The notes: generated from the letters alone by a model not told the origin. Positions 36,023 through 45,638 are shown, counted from the first letter of the stretch. The stretch is DNA of 64,000 nucleotides from Mesorhizobium sp. M00.F.Ca.ET.216.01.1.1 (GCF_004010325.2 NZ_SADR02000011.1:57124-121123); one strand, 5' to 3'. Numbers and translations are program-made.

Positions 36023-37204
36023 TCAGACCATTCGGCTCAGCGCCTCGAAGAAAGCGACTGTCTCGATATCCAGCGGATCATTGACTGGCTCCGGCTGCGA
36101 CGACATTTTTGCTATCACCATTTCGGCCTTCGGATCGACATAGAGCCACTGGCCGTGGATGCCGATGGCGCAGAAGGCGCCGCTTTCAGCGCCCGTCTGG
36201 TACCATTTGTTGCGGTAGCGACCTTGCGGAAAGAGGAACGCCATCGTACCGCGTTGCCAGGCTTCAGTGTCGCCGCCTGTGCTGACAGTGTCGCGCACCC
36301 AGGCTTCCGGCACGATGCGGCGGCCATTGGCCGTGCCGCCTTGCCGCATCATCTCGCCGACGCGCGCCAGATCGCGCGGCGTCACCGAAATGCCGCCAGC
36401 GGTGCGCGCCGTGCCTTCCATATCGACCGTCACCGAGGCTTCGCTGGCGGCACCAAGCGGCAGCCACAGTTTCTCGCGCATCAACTCGGCGAAGCGCTGG
36501 CCGGATGCGCGCTCGAGCAGGATGCCGAGCAGGTCGGAATTGGGCGAACGATAGCGGAAGGTCCGGCCGTGCGGCTCGGCCAGACGCTGCAGCGTCAGGA
36601 GGAAGGCAGCGAGGCTTTCCGTGCCGCCGCCCGGATTCCACAGCATGGCACGGCGGTAGCGGGCAAAGGCGCTCTCCGGATCGAGATAGGCTTCTTCGAA
36701 ATCGAGGCTGACGGTCATGTCGAGCACGTGCCGTACGCTGGCGTCGCCATAGGCCGAACCGGCGGCCTCTGGCAGATAGAGGGTTACCGGCGCTTCCGGA
36801 TCGAAAATCCCCTCGCCTTCCAATATGCCGGCAACAATGGCGGTCAGCGACTTGCCGATCGAAAAGACGATATGGCGGGCGTCGAAATCCATATGCGGTG
36901 CGAACCAGTCGCCGACAACATTGCCAGCTTTCATGATCGTCAGCGCGTCGGTATCCGAGCGAACGAGAAAATCCGCGACGGTCTCCTGGCCGCCGGCCAG
37001 AGTGACGCTGTCGCCAAGCAGCCCGCTCAAATCCTGCAGCGGCGCCTCACCGTTGTCCGAAGCCGCAGCGATACGCGCGCTCGGCACCAGCTCGCCGGCG
37101 TTCTGGAACGACCACCGGCTGAACGGGCTTTCCCGCCAGTTGGCGAGCAGCACCTCGTTGCGGGCAAAGCCATATCTGGTCTCAAACACGGTCTTGCCAG
37201 TCAT
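36023..37204 (-). CDS. NylB-like serine hydrolase (beta-lactamase fold), copy 1
   Basis: The 393-residue protein belongs to the class C beta-lactamase / 6-aminohexanoate-dimer hydrolase superfamily. The nucleophile motif is FSIGKSLTA (S115, K118) and the conserved Tyr is Y218 in FRYRSPNSDLLG. SPFSRWSFQNAGELVPSARI and GRYRNKWYQTGAESGAFCAI resemble the NylB N-terminal and C-terminal blocks. No signal peptide is seen, so it is cytoplasmic. It is the last gene of the operon containing a polyamine-type importer, beside a related hydrolase. It should cleave amide or ester bonds in an imported compound; the natural substrate is not known. Confidence 0.82.
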   Translation of the reverse strand: MTGKTVFETRYGFARNEVLLANWRESPFSRWSFQNAGELVPSARIAAASDNGEAPLQDLSGLLGDSVTLAGGQETVADFLVRSDTDALTIMKAGNVVGDWFAPHMDFDARHIVFSIGKSLTAIVAGILEGEGIFDPEAPVTLYLPEAAGSAYGDASVRHVLDMTVSLDFEEAYLDPESAFARYRRAMLWNPGGGTESLAAFLLTLQRLAEPHGRTFRYRSPNSDLLGILLERASGQRFAELMREKLWLPLGAASEASVTVDMEGTARTAGGISVTPRDLARVGEMMRQGGTANGRRIVPEAWVRDTVSTGGDTEAWQRGTMAFLFPQGRYRNKWYQTGAESGAFCAIGIHGQWLYVDPKAEMVIAKMSSQPEPVNDPLDIETVAFFEALSRMV

Positions 37205-37241
37205 GGCATTTTCCTTCCGGACTTTTCTTCTTTTGAGAGTT

Positions 37242-38438
37242 TCAAGCGAGCGCGGCAGCGATGGCGTGCACGGCCCTCAAAGTCGCCACCGAATAGGCGA
37301 TATTGGTGAAATCCGGATAGCTCGAAAGCTTCACCACGACCATTCTCGTGTTCCAGTCGATATGGATCAGCTGCCCGAACACGCCCCGGCACATCAGCGC
37401 GCGCGAACGCGGATCCTCGATCCAGAACTGGTTGCGGTAGCTGCCTTCCGACAGGCTGGGATTGAAATCCGGTCCATGCCTGCCGTTGCGCGTCGCCTCG
37501 ATCCAGTCGGCCGGCACCACGCCGCCGCCATTGTCGAGGATCAGCTGGCCGAAGCGGCCATAGTCGCGCAGCGTGGCGTTGAAGCCGCCGTCGGCCACCG
37601 CATATCCGGCGCTGTCGACGGTGAAGCAGGCGCTTTCGTCGGCGCCGAGCTTTTGCCAGACTTCTTCGGAAACCAGTTGCGCCAGCCGTCTGCCGCTCAC
37701 CCGTTCCATGATGAAGGCGAGCACGTCGGTCTCGATCGAGCGGTATTCGAACGCGGTGCCATGCGGCCGGCCTTGCTCCTTGAGCCCCAGGATCAGCTCG
37801 AACATATGCGACGGCCACCGGAAAGCCGGATCGCTGCCCGGCGGCACCGGCTTCCAGCCGGTGGCGACATCGACCTGGCCGATGTCGGAATAGGGGTTGG
37901 TGTATTCCTCGGAAAAGCGCACACCGCTCGTCATGTCGAGCACATGCTGCACGCTGGCACCCGCCCATCCGGTCGCAGCCAGTTCCGGCAGGTAGGTCGT
38001 CACCGGCAAGGCCGGATCGATCAGGCCGCGCCCAACCAGTATGCCAAACACCGAGCCGGTGATCGACTTCGCCATCGACTGCGACAGGTGCAGCGTGCGG
38101 CCGGTCATGCCGTTGAAAAAGCGCTCATAGGCGATCTTGCCGTCCTTGAGCACGAGGAACCCGTCCGTGTAGGTCTCGTCGAGCAGTCCGGCCAGTGTCG
38201 TCGGTGCGCCTGTGCTGTCGCTCACCGGCAGCGCGTCGAGATTGACCTCGGCACGCTCGAAACGATGCCGATGGCCGTTGCCGCGCCAGACTTCGATGGT
38301 CGGCAGAAATTCGCGGATGTGCTGGAACGCCCAGCGGTTCCAGGGCGGCCGATCCCAATCGAGCTTCGGCGGCACCATGCTTGGCGGCGAACCCTGCATG
38401 ATCGGTGGCGCCGGTTCGCTGTTGCGGTAGGATTCCAT
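37242..38438 (-). CDS. NylB-like serine hydrolase (beta-lactamase fold), copy 2
   Basis: The protein has 398 residues from ATG 38438; the much longer frame to 39215 merely shadows the binding-protein gene. NRWAFQHIREFLPTIEV, TDGFLVLKDGKIAYE and VTTYLPELAATGW follow the NylB pattern. SMAKS gives S121 and K124, and FEYRSIETDVLAF supplies Y232. It is related to, but clearly diverged from, the hydrolase encoded 37 bp downstream, so two specificities are likely. The location directly after the binding-protein gene supports hydrolysis of the imported amine conjugate in the cytoplasm. Confidence 0.82.
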   Translation of the reverse strand: MESYRNSEPAPPIMQGSPPSMVPPKLDWDRPPWNRWAFQHIREFLPTIEVWRGNGHRHRFERAEVNLDALPVSDSTGAPTTLAGLLDETYTDGFLVLKDGKIAYERFFNGMTGRTLHLSQSMAKSITGSVFGILVGRGLIDPALPVTTYLPELAATGWAGASVQHVLDMTSGVRFSEEYTNPYSDIGQVDVATGWKPVPPGSDPAFRWPSHMFELILGLKEQGRPHGTAFEYRSIETDVLAFIMERVSGRRLAQLVSEEVWQKLGADESACFTVDSAGYAVADGGFNATLRDYGRFGQLILDNGGGVVPADWIEATRNGRHGPDFNPSLSEGSYRNQFWIEDPRSRALMCRGVFGQLIHIDWNTRMVVVKLSSYPDFTNIAYSVATLRAVHAIAAALA

Positions 38439-38469
38439 GAGATGCGTCCCGACAAAACAATATGAAAAC

Positions 38470-38497
38470 GGCCCCGGCGACACTGGACGCCGGGTCC
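38470..38497 (-). terminator. Hairpin just 3' of the polyamine-type binding-protein gene
   Basis: Ten-base arms at 38470-38479 and 38488-38497 pair with one mismatch; the inner 7 bp (CCCGGCG/CGCCGGG) are perfect. It lies 12 bp downstream of the binding-protein stop on the minus strand, without a T-tract, and probably stabilises that message or attenuates the two hydrolase genes. Confidence 0.5.
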
Positions 38498-38509
38498 GTT
38501 GTGAGGCGA

Positions 38510-39544
38510 TTACTTCTGCAATTCGGTCCAGATCTTCGTATAGAGTTCCTGGACGTCCGGCGGGCACATCAGCTGCAGTTCGGCATGCGGCTTGTCCGCC
38601 TCCGGAATGACCACTTCCGGCGCATCCTTCATGTCGGCCGGCATGTATTTGTCGGAACCGGTGATGGCATTGGCGTAGCGGTGGAAAGCCGAGAGGCCGG
38701 CGGCGTTTTCCGGATCCATGATGAAATTTTGGAACAGCTTGGCATTCTCGACATTCTTGGCCTCCTTGAGAACGACCACATTGTCGCTCCACAGGCCAAA
38801 GCCTTCCTTGGGATAGTTGTAGTGGATGGCAGGGTTCGCGAGCCGCTGACGCAGCGCCGACCCGTTCCAGTCGCTGGTCGCCTTGAAGTCGCCCGCGTCC
38901 ATCTTCTCGATGGTGTTGTATTCCATGGCGATCCAATTGGGCTTGGCCGCGACAAGCGTGTCGCGCACCTTCTTCAGAACCTCCTTGTCGGTGGTGCATT
39001 GCTGCCCGCCGACATACTTGATCGCCGCGAAGATGACGTCGTTCATTTCGGGAACGACATTGACCTTGCCCTTGAGCTCGTCCGGCGTGTTGAAGATGAT
39101 GCCCCAGCTGTCGGCCGGCCCTTTGTAGGCCTCCGTGTTGACGACGACGCCGACAGTGCCCAGAGCCCACGGCACCGAATATTTGCGGCCGGGATCGAAA
39201 TCGGGATTGGCCCATTCAGGCGCCACATTCTTGAAATTCTCCATCTTGCCCGGATCGGTTTCCTGAACGAGCCCTTCCTCGATCCAGATCGGAACATAGG
39301 TCTGTGAAGGCACCGCAATATCGAAACCGGTGCCGCCCTGGCGCACCTTGGCCAGCGCCGTATCATTCGAATCGTAGTCAGTGATGGTCACCTTGACGTT
39401 GTATTTTTCCTCGAACTTCTTGATGACGTCGGGGCTGGTGTAGTTGCCCCAATTGTAGATGTTCAATACGCCGTCGGCGAAAGCGCCGCTTGTCGAGGCG
39501 AGCAGCGCCAACCCCATGGCGGTCGCTGTTGTCTTCCAGTTCAT
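38510..39544 (-). CDS. Spermidine/putrescine-type periplasmic binding protein
   Basis: The protein has 344 residues from ATG 39544 (MNWKTTATAMGLALLASTSG), with a Sec signal cleaved probably after AFA. LNIYNWGNYTSPDVIKKFEE and KVRQGGTGFDIAVPSQTYVP are typical of PotD/PotF, which bind polyamines through acidic and aromatic residues. WALGTVGVVVNTEAYKG is also conserved. It belongs to an operon with two permeases, an ATPase, an amidohydrolase and two NylB-like hydrolases, so its ligand may be a polyamine or an acylated or oligomeric amine. Confidence 0.9.
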   Translation of the reverse strand: MNWKTTATAMGLALLASTSGAFADGVLNIYNWGNYTSPDVIKKFEEKYNVKVTITDYDSNDTALAKVRQGGTGFDIAVPSQTYVPIWIEEGLVQETDPGKMENFKNVAPEWANPDFDPGRKYSVPWALGTVGVVVNTEAYKGPADSWGIIFNTPDELKGKVNVVPEMNDVIFAAIKYVGGQQCTTDKEVLKKVRDTLVAAKPNWIAMEYNTIEKMDAGDFKATSDWNGSALRQRLANPAIHYNYPKEGFGLWSDNVVVLKEAKNVENAKLFQNFIMDPENAAGLSAFHRYANAITGSDKYMPADMKDAPEVVIPEADKPHAELQLMCPPDVQELYTKIWTELQK

Positions 39545-39567
39545 GGTTTTAGCTCCCATTTTGGATT

Positions 39568-40368
39568 TCAGTCCCGTTTCCTGCTGATGAAGAAAAACAA
39601 CGTCACGATGGCGACCGACAGCAGCAGAAACACGGTCGATATCGCGTTGATCTCAGGTGTTATTCCTCGCCTGATCTGGCCAAGCATGTAGGTCGGCAAG
39701 GTGTCCTGGCCGCCCGACTTGACGAACTCGGTGATGACAACATCGTCGAGCGAGATAACGAAGGCCAGCATCAGCCCGGCCAGAATGCCGGGCCAGAGCA
39801 GCGGCAATGTGATGCGCCTGAACGTCCGCCACGGCGTGGCGTAGAGATCGGCGGCAGCGCGCTCCAGCGTCAGGTCCATGTTTTCCAGCCGCGCCCGGAT
39901 CGGCAGGTAGGCGAAGGGGATGCAGAACGCTGTATGCGCGGCGATCAGATAGCCGAGACCGGAATAACCGGTGAATATCTTTATGCGCGAGAAGAAGATC
40001 AGCAGCGCCACGCCGGTGACGATCTCCGGCACCATCAGCGGCTGGTTGATCGCCGCATATTTGAACGTCAAGCCCGGATAGGCCGCCGTGCGTGTGGTTG
40101 CGAGCGCCGCCATGGTGGCGGCGATGGTCGCCAGGATTGCCGCTGTGGCGCCGATCTGGAAGGAACGCAGCGTCGCATCGATGACCTGCGTATTCTGCCA
40201 TGCCGACTGGAACCATTTCAGCGAGAAGCCACCCCATTCGGACGTCGATGCCGCGGCATTGAAGGCATAGACGACCAGCACGACGATCGGCAGATAGAGC
40301 ACGACGAAGCAAGTCGCGGCGATCGCGGTGAATCCTGGCTGATGCTTGATGGAGAAGCTGCTAGCCAT
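39568..40368 (-). CDS. ABC transporter permease, PotC type
   Basis: The permease has 266 residues from ATG 40368 (MASSFSIKHQPGFTAIAATC). Six membrane spans are apparent, starting FVVLYLPIVVLVVYAFN, with an EAA-type loop ERAAADLYATPWRTFRRITL. The start overlaps the end of the PotB-like gene by 8 bp. It forms the translocation pore with that partner. Confidence 0.9.
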   Translation of the reverse strand: MASSFSIKHQPGFTAIAATCFVVLYLPIVVLVVYAFNAAASTSEWGGFSLKWFQSAWQNTQVIDATLRSFQIGATAAILATIAATMAALATTRTAAYPGLTFKYAAINQPLMVPEIVTGVALLIFFSRIKIFTGYSGLGYLIAAHTAFCIPFAYLPIRARLENMDLTLERAAADLYATPWRTFRRITLPLLWPGILAGLMLAFVISLDDVVITEFVKSGGQDTLPTYMLGQIRRGITPEINAISTVFLLLSVAIVTLFFFISRKRD

Positions 40369-41281
40369 GGCGCACCTCGGACCGTCCGGCATTGCGCACA
40401 TAGGCAAGCAGCGCCACCATGACGATGATCATGACGGCGATCGACAGCGCCGAGCCAAGGGGCCAGTTGCGCCCCTGCCCGAACTGCAATTCGATCAGGT
40501 TGGAAAGCATCATGTTCTTGCCGCCGCCCAATACGCTCGGCGTCACATAGGCGCCGATCGCCGGTATGAAGACGAGGATCGATCCTGCGATCACGCCCGG
40601 TTTGACCAGCGGAAAGATGATGCGCCGCAGTACCTGGAAGCGAGTGGCATAAAGGTCGTAACCCGCCTCGACCAATCGGAAGTCGAGCTTTTCCATGCTG
40701 GCATAGACCGGCAGCACCATCAGCGGCAGATAAACATAAGCCATGCCGACAAGGATGGCGGTGTCGGAGTAGAGGATCTGGATCGGCGCCGAGATGATGC
40801 CGAGCTTGAGCAGGGCCATGTTGATGATGCCCTCGTTGCGGATGATCTGCAGCACCGCGAAGGTGCGGATGAGAAGGTTGGTCCAGAACGGGATGGTAAT
40901 CAGGAACAGCCAGAGATCACGCGTCTTTTCGCTGCGCGTCGCCATGAAATAGGCGGTCGGGAAACCAAGCGCCAAAGTGGCGATCGTGGTCACGATCGCA
41001 AGCTTGATGGAGCGCCAGAAGATGGTGACATGGGCGGCTGCGAGCGAAAGCGTATCGTCGAAAATGTCGCGCTCCATGAACACCGATACCCAGGCCTCCG
41101 ACGAGAACTGCCATTTCACGTCGCCATAGGGTCCGGGCGTCAGCAACGAATAGACCAGCACGATCAGTAGCGGGCCGGTCGCCGCGACAAAGATGATGAC
41201 GAGCGCCGGTGCCGACAGCAGCCAGCGCGTGCGGATGTCACGCCGTTCCGCTTCCCTGGCGACTTCCTCTGCCCTGGCCAT
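40361..41281 (-). CDS. ABC transporter permease, PotB type
   Basis: The 306-residue permease has membrane spans from LLSAPALVIIFVAATGPLLI onward. It has the polyamine-permease stretch FWTNLLIRTFAVLQIIRNEG and an EAA-like loop VEAGYDLYATRFQVLRRIIF. Its ATG overlaps the stop of the ATPase gene by one base and its end overlaps the next permease, so translation of the three is coupled. Confidence 0.9.
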   Translation of the reverse strand: MARAEEVAREAERRDIRTRWLLSAPALVIIFVAATGPLLIVLVYSLLTPGPYGDVKWQFSSEAWVSVFMERDIFDDTLSLAAAHVTIFWRSIKLAIVTTIATLALGFPTAYFMATRSEKTRDLWLFLITIPFWTNLLIRTFAVLQIIRNEGIINMALLKLGIISAPIQILYSDTAILVGMAYVYLPLMVLPVYASMEKLDFRLVEAGYDLYATRFQVLRRIIFPLVKPGVIAGSILVFIPAIGAYVTPSVLGGGKNMMLSNLIELQFGQGRNWPLGSALSIAVMIIVMVALLAYVRNAGRSEVRHG

Positions 41282-42438
41282 CAGTCCCTCAGCACCTGCG
41301 CAGCGTCGTTGCCGACCGAGATGCCGACCTTGTCGCCCTTCTCGAAACCACAGCTGGCGCTGCGCGTGTTCTGCTGGCGCACGGTGAAGGCTTCGCCGCT
41401 GTCCAGATGAACATGGATATGCGTGTCGGTGCCGAAATAGACGATGTTTTCGACCGTCCCCGACAGGTCGCCCTTGCCATTGGTCAGCTTGGCGTGCTCC
41501 GGCCGGACCACCACGGTGGCGTTACCCTTCGGCTGGAAGCCTTCGGCCACGGTCGCCTCGATCGCCGCGCCGGATTTGAGCGTCGCGCGCACCTTGCCGT
41601 TGCCCATGACGGTGATGGCGGCGGTGAGGAAATTGGTTTCGCCGATGAAGTCGGCGACGAAGCGTTCCGCTGGCTTGTCGTAGATGTCCCAGGGCGTGCC
41701 GACCTGCAGTATCTTGCCCGACGACATCACCGCGATGCGATCCGACATCGTCAGCGCCTCTTCCTGGTCATGGGTGACGAAGATGAAGGTGATGCCGGTC
41801 TCATGCTGCAGCCGCTTCAATTCGATCTGCATCTCCTTGCGCAGCTTGTAGTCGAGCGCCGACAGCGGCTCGTCGAGCAACAGCACTTTCGGCTGTGGCG
41901 CCAAAGCGCGCGCCAGCGCCACCCGCTGCTGCTGGCCGCCGGAAATCTGGCTGGTACGGCGACCGCTGAGCGCCTCCATCTTGACCAGCTTCAGCATCTC
42001 GCCAACGCGCGCCTTGATCTCGGCCTTCGGCTTGCCCAGCATTTCCAGGCCGAAGCCGATGTTCTCGGCCACCGTCATGTGCGGAAACAGTGCATAGGAC
42101 TGGAAGACGGTGTTGACCGGCCGCTTGAACGGTGGCAGTGGCGCGATGTCCTGGCCATACAGCAGAATTTCGCCGGCGCTCGGGAAATCGAAGCCGGCAA
42201 TCAGCCTCAGAAGCGTTGTCTTTCCGCAGCCGCTGGGCCCGAGCAGCGTGAAGAACTCATTCTCGCGGATCGACACCGAGACCGTGTCGAGAGCGGCAAC
42301 CTGGCTTTCACCAGTGCCGTACACCTTGCGCACACCACGAACTTCGATCGCATTCCTACCCGGTTGTTCCGGCACGATTACCCCATTGAGAGAAGCCTGC
42401 TCTTGGCGGCAGGTTCGTTCCTGTTCGATTGTCACCAC
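41281..42438 (-). CDS. ABC transporter ATP-binding protein, PotA type (GTG start)
   Basis: The 385-residue ATPase has Walker [16 protein letters not shown], signature [15 protein letters not shown], Walker [14 protein letters not shown] and switch His in [19 protein letters not shown]-like C-terminal domain starts near [13 protein letters not shown]. The likely start is GTG 42438, without a strong ribosome-binding site, so the first 25 residues are uncertain. It follows the amidohydrolase gene by 61 bp. Confidence 0.9.
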   Translation of the reverse strand: MVTIEQERTCRQEQASLNGVIVPEQPGRNAIEVRGVRKVYGTGESQVAALDTVSVSIRENEFFTLLGPSGCGKTTLLRLIAGFDFPSAGEILLYGQDIAPLPPFKRPVNTVFQSYALFPHMTVAENIGFGLEMLGKPKAEIKARVGEMLKLVKMEALSGRRTSQISGGQQQRVALARALAPQPKVLLLDEPLSALDYKLRKEMQIELKRLQHETGITFIFVTHDQEEALTMSDRIAVMSSGKILQVGTPWDIYDKPAERFVADFIGETNFLTAAITVMGNGKVRATLKSGAAIEATVAEGFQPKGNATVVVRPEHAKLTNGKGDLSGTVENIVYFGTDTHIHVHLDSGEAFTVRQQNTRSASCGFEKGDKVGISVGNDAAQVLRD

Positions 42439-42499
42439 ATGCCGGTCGGCTTGGCAACTGCGGAGCTGAATCCCAATTCAGAAAGCAAGCCTCCTGCCA

Positions 42500-44164
42500 T
42501 CAAGCCTGATACGTGATCTTGCCGCCATAGATGGTCGTCACCGGACGCACGGTATGCAGCGCCTCCGGCGCGGTCCTCTCGATATCGGCGGAGAGCACCA
42601 CGAGGTCGGCCATATAGCCTGATATCAGGCGGCCCTTGCTATGTTCCATGAACTCGGCATAGGCGCCCTCCACCGTGTAGGCGGCGAGTGACTCCTGCAG
42701 CGAGAAGCTCTGGTCCGGATCGCCGTCTGCCCATGGTTTGCGCAGTACTGCCGCCTGAATGCCCAGGATCGGATCGATCGGCGACACCGGCCAATCGGAG
42801 GCGAAGACAATGCGCGCGCCGCCATTCTTGAGCGTCCGCCACGCATAGCTCAGCGGCCAGCGAGCAGGCCCGATGCGCGACACGGTCGGCTCGAGGGGAA
42901 AGCCCATGGCCCCTGGCGGATGCGGCGGCTGCATCGAGGCGATGACGCCCAGCTCCGCAAAACGCGGCACGTCGGCGGCGGTGACCACCTCTATATGCTC
43001 GACCCGATGCCGGCTGTCGCGCCTGCCATTCGCCTTTTGCGCCGCCTCGTAGCCGTCGAGCACCGCACGCACGGCGCCGTCACCGATCGAGTGCACCGCC
43101 ATTTGCAGGCCACGCCTGTCGACGGCCACGGCAAGATCGATGAACTGCTGCGGCGTGAAAAGCGGCTCGCCGACCCAATCGGGACGATCAGCGTAGGGCT
43201 CGACCATCACCGCCGTCCATGAATCGAGCACGCCGTCATAGAACACCTTGACCATGCCCGACGACAGCCATTCGCCATTGTAACACTCGGCCATCATCGA
43301 CGCCTTGTCGAGCATGTCGAGCGTCATGAAATTCTTGTAGTGGAACGGCACCTGCACACGGCAAGGCAGTCCTTCCTCCGTCTCGATCTCGGCAAGCAGC
43401 TCGAGCTGATAGAAATTGCCATCCATGTTCTGGATCGAGGTGATGCCGTGGCGCGCGCACCAGGCGAGGCCGCGCCGCATGATGTCGCGATCGGCGGCGC
43501 GCTCCGCAGCGGTCGGCATCGGGTCCGGCTCACCGCCGGTCGCCAGCCCCAGCCGCACCCGGCTTTCGCCAGCAAGGTCGAGCACCGGGCCGAAGGCTTC
43601 GCCTTCGCGCAATTCGCCGGCCGCCAGCCCGTCGTCGCCCATGACGATCTCGTTGCCTGGGCCGAGCGTGCGCCCGTGCAGGATATCGGCCATCTGCAGC
43701 GCTGCGGTGTTGGCCAACATGGTGTGATGGTCGGGCGCTGCCATGCAGAAGGGTCGATCCGGCAGGATGGCATCGAGATGATGCCGCGTCACCCGTTCGG
43801 CTCCGAGCACCGTGTAGTCGACGCCCTGGCCAACGAGCATCTTTGCGTCAGGCCGGCTTTGCGCATAGGCGCGGATCGCCTTTTGCAGCGCCTCGAAACC
43901 GCCGACGCCTGCCAGTTGCAGATGAGCGAGTTCGGCTGCGCCCGAAAACAGATGCATATGCGCTTCGATGAAGCCCGGCACGACCGAGCCGCCCTGCGCA
44001 TCAACGATTTTCGTCCCGTATCCCTTGAAGGCCTCAATTGTCTTGCGATCGCCGATTGCAACAATAACGCCGTCCTTGATCGCCACCGCCTCGGCTGTCG
44101 GATTGCCTTCGTCCATGGTCAGCACACGGCTGTTGGTGACAATCACATCGGCGGCTGAACTCAT
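42500..44164 (-). CDS. YtcJ-type metal-dependent amidohydrolase
   Basis: The protein has 554 residues from ATG 44164 (MSSAADVIVTNSRVLTMDEG). It shows the small N-terminal beta domain, then the barrel with VVPGFIEAHMHL (metal-binding His pair), MAVHSIGDGAVR (His/Asp), HRVEHIEVV and FASDWPVSPIDP (Asp). YtcJ-like enzymes hydrolyse amide or N-acyl bonds, often with broad specificity. It is the first gene of the minus-strand operon and divergent, by 139 bp, from the histone-deacetylase-like gene, so three different amide hydrolase types surround one importer. Confidence 0.85.
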   Translation of the reverse strand: MSSAADVIVTNSRVLTMDEGNPTAEAVAIKDGVIVAIGDRKTIEAFKGYGTKIVDAQGGSVVPGFIEAHMHLFSGAAELAHLQLAGVGGFEALQKAIRAYAQSRPDAKMLVGQGVDYTVLGAERVTRHHLDAILPDRPFCMAAPDHHTMLANTAALQMADILHGRTLGPGNEIVMGDDGLAAGELREGEAFGPVLDLAGESRVRLGLATGGEPDPMPTAAERAADRDIMRRGLAWCARHGITSIQNMDGNFYQLELLAEIETEEGLPCRVQVPFHYKNFMTLDMLDKASMMAECYNGEWLSSGMVKVFYDGVLDSWTAVMVEPYADRPDWVGEPLFTPQQFIDLAVAVDRRGLQMAVHSIGDGAVRAVLDGYEAAQKANGRRDSRHRVEHIEVVTAADVPRFAELGVIASMQPPHPPGAMGFPLEPTVSRIGPARWPLSYAWRTLKNGGARIVFASDWPVSPIDPILGIQAAVLRKPWADGDPDQSFSLQESLAAYTVEGAYAEFMEHSKGRLISGYMADLVVLSADIERTAPEALHTVRPVTTIYGGKITYQA

Positions 44165-44303
44165 GATTACCTGCGGTTCTTTGCGATTGCGGCAAGCTAG
44201 ACGACTGGCTGCCGTGTCAGCAAGCCGTTGCCGGTTGGCCCAGCGGCTTGCGAAAGGCGATGCGGCGCGGTTAGGGTCGTCCGCTTGTCTCGGAAGGATT
44301 TTC

Positions 44304-45335
44304 ATGAAGACTGTTTTTTCGCCGCTTCACGCCGGCCATGCCGGGCAGATGGAATTGGTCGCCGCCGCCATCGTGCCGGGCTTCGAAAAACCCTCGCGGG
44401 CCGAGTTCATCAAGGCGCGGGTCGAAAGCGAGAAGCTCGGCCCGATCATTGCGCCGGTCGAGCATGATCTCGCAGTCGCCAAGCGCGTCCACAAGGCCGA
44501 CTATATCGACTTCCTGCCGACCGTATGGCCGCTATGGACGGCCGCCGGCTTCAAGGGCTCGGCCATGCCCTTCACCTGGTCGACGCGCGGCTTGCGCGGC
44601 GACGTGCGCCCGCAGCGCATCGACGCCCAGCTCGGCTACTATTCCTTCGACGGCGGCGCCACCTTCGTCGAAGGCACCTGGCAGGCGATCAAGTCGTCCT
44701 ATGACGTGGCGCTGACCGCAGCAGCCTTGGTCAAGGCCGGAGAGCCGGCAGCCTTCGCGCTCTGCCGTCCTCCCGGCCATCACGCCGGCGCCGCCTTCAT
44801 GGGCGGCTATTGCTACATCAACAACGCCGCCGTTGCCGCGCAATGGTTTGGCGACCAAGGCGCCAGGCGTGTCTCGATCCTCGATGTCGATTATCATCAC
44901 GGCAACGGCACCCAGGAGATCTTCTATGACCGTGGCGATATCCAGGTCATCAACCTGCATGGCGACCCGCTGACCGAATACCCGTTCTTCCTCGGCCATG
45001 CCGACGAGCGCGGCAGGGGCGAGGGCGAAGGCTTCAACCTCAACTATCCCCTGCCGTTCGGCACCGGCTGGGACGCCTGGAACGCGTCGCTGGAAGATGC
45101 CTGCGCCAAACTCGCCGGCTACGCTCCGGATGTCGTTGTCGTCTCGCTCGGCGTCGACACGTTCGAGAAGGACCCGATCAGCCAGTTCAAGCTGAAAAGC
45201 CCCGACTATCCCAAGATCGGCCGCCGCATCGCCAAGCTCGGCCTGCCAACGCTGTTCGTCATGGAAGGCGGCTATGCCGTCGAAGAGATCGGCATCAACG
45301 CTGTCGGCGTACTGACCGGCTTCGAGGATCGATAA
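44304..45335 (+). CDS. Acetylpolyamine amidohydrolase (histone-deacetylase family)
   Basis: The protein has 343 residues from ATG 44304 after GGAAGGA; the longer frame from 43968 is antisense to the amidohydrolase gene. CRPPGHHAGAAF gives the catalytic H159-H160 pair. Zinc ligands are D196 and H198 (LDVDYHHGNG) and D285 (SLGVDTFEKD), and EGGY holds the transition-state Tyr. The N-terminal pattern with EFIKARVESEKLG and STRGLRGD suits the APAH branch, which deacetylates N-acetylputrescine and related amines. Its position opposite a polyamine-type import operon supports that role strongly. Confidence 0.87.
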   Translation: MKTVFSPLHAGHAGQMELVAAAIVPGFEKPSRAEFIKARVESEKLGPIIAPVEHDLAVAKRVHKADYIDFLPTVWPLWTAAGFKGSAMPFTWSTRGLRGDVRPQRIDAQLGYYSFDGGATFVEGTWQAIKSSYDVALTAAALVKAGEPAAFALCRPPGHHAGAAFMGGYCYINNAAVAAQWFGDQGARRVSILDVDYHHGNGTQEIFYDRGDIQVINLHGDPLTEYPFFLGHADERGRGEGEGFNLNYPLPFGTGWDAWNASLEDACAKLAGYAPDVVVVSLGVDTFEKDPISQFKLKSPDYPKIGRRIAKLGLPTLFVMEGGYAVEEIGINAVGVLTGFEDR

Positions 45336-45388
45336 GAAGCGAACGGCTCGAAAATCCGCCTCTGAGTCGCAGCCGAGTCCATAAGATT

Positions 45389-45404
45389 CGATTTTGTCAA
45401 ATCG
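45389..45404. promoter_or_regulatory. Small palindrome upstream of visN
   Basis: CGATTTTGTCAAATCG has 6-bp arms around TGTC. It lies in the 303-bp region between the deacetylase stop and visN (45336-45638), in which I see no other gene, repeat or terminator. It could be a regulator site for visN, which is speculative. Confidence 0.3.
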
Positions 45405-45638
45405 CGTTTGATGTCGGATTCAACTGCGGGTAGATTAGACCCGAATCAGCCGGTCCTCGGGGGGCGCGGCGACCACCCAAAGTCTCAAGTTCCGGCGTTT
45501 GTCCGGCACCAGACGCGGACGGCTTCGCGTTCCCTGAAGGGATTCGGCCTGGTCGGGCGCCGTTCCGCGCCTTGAGTGTGTCTTCGTGAAAGTGATGCGT
45601 ATTCGGGTTCGGCCGCTGGCAATGCCGGCACCGGGCAC

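Noticed and set aside
37242..39215. A 657-codon minus-strand frame that could be read as a binding-protein/hydrolase fusion.
   Set aside because: Its first part is out of frame with the binding-protein gene 38510-39544 and is Arg/Gly/His-rich nonsense; the real hydrolase begins at 38438.
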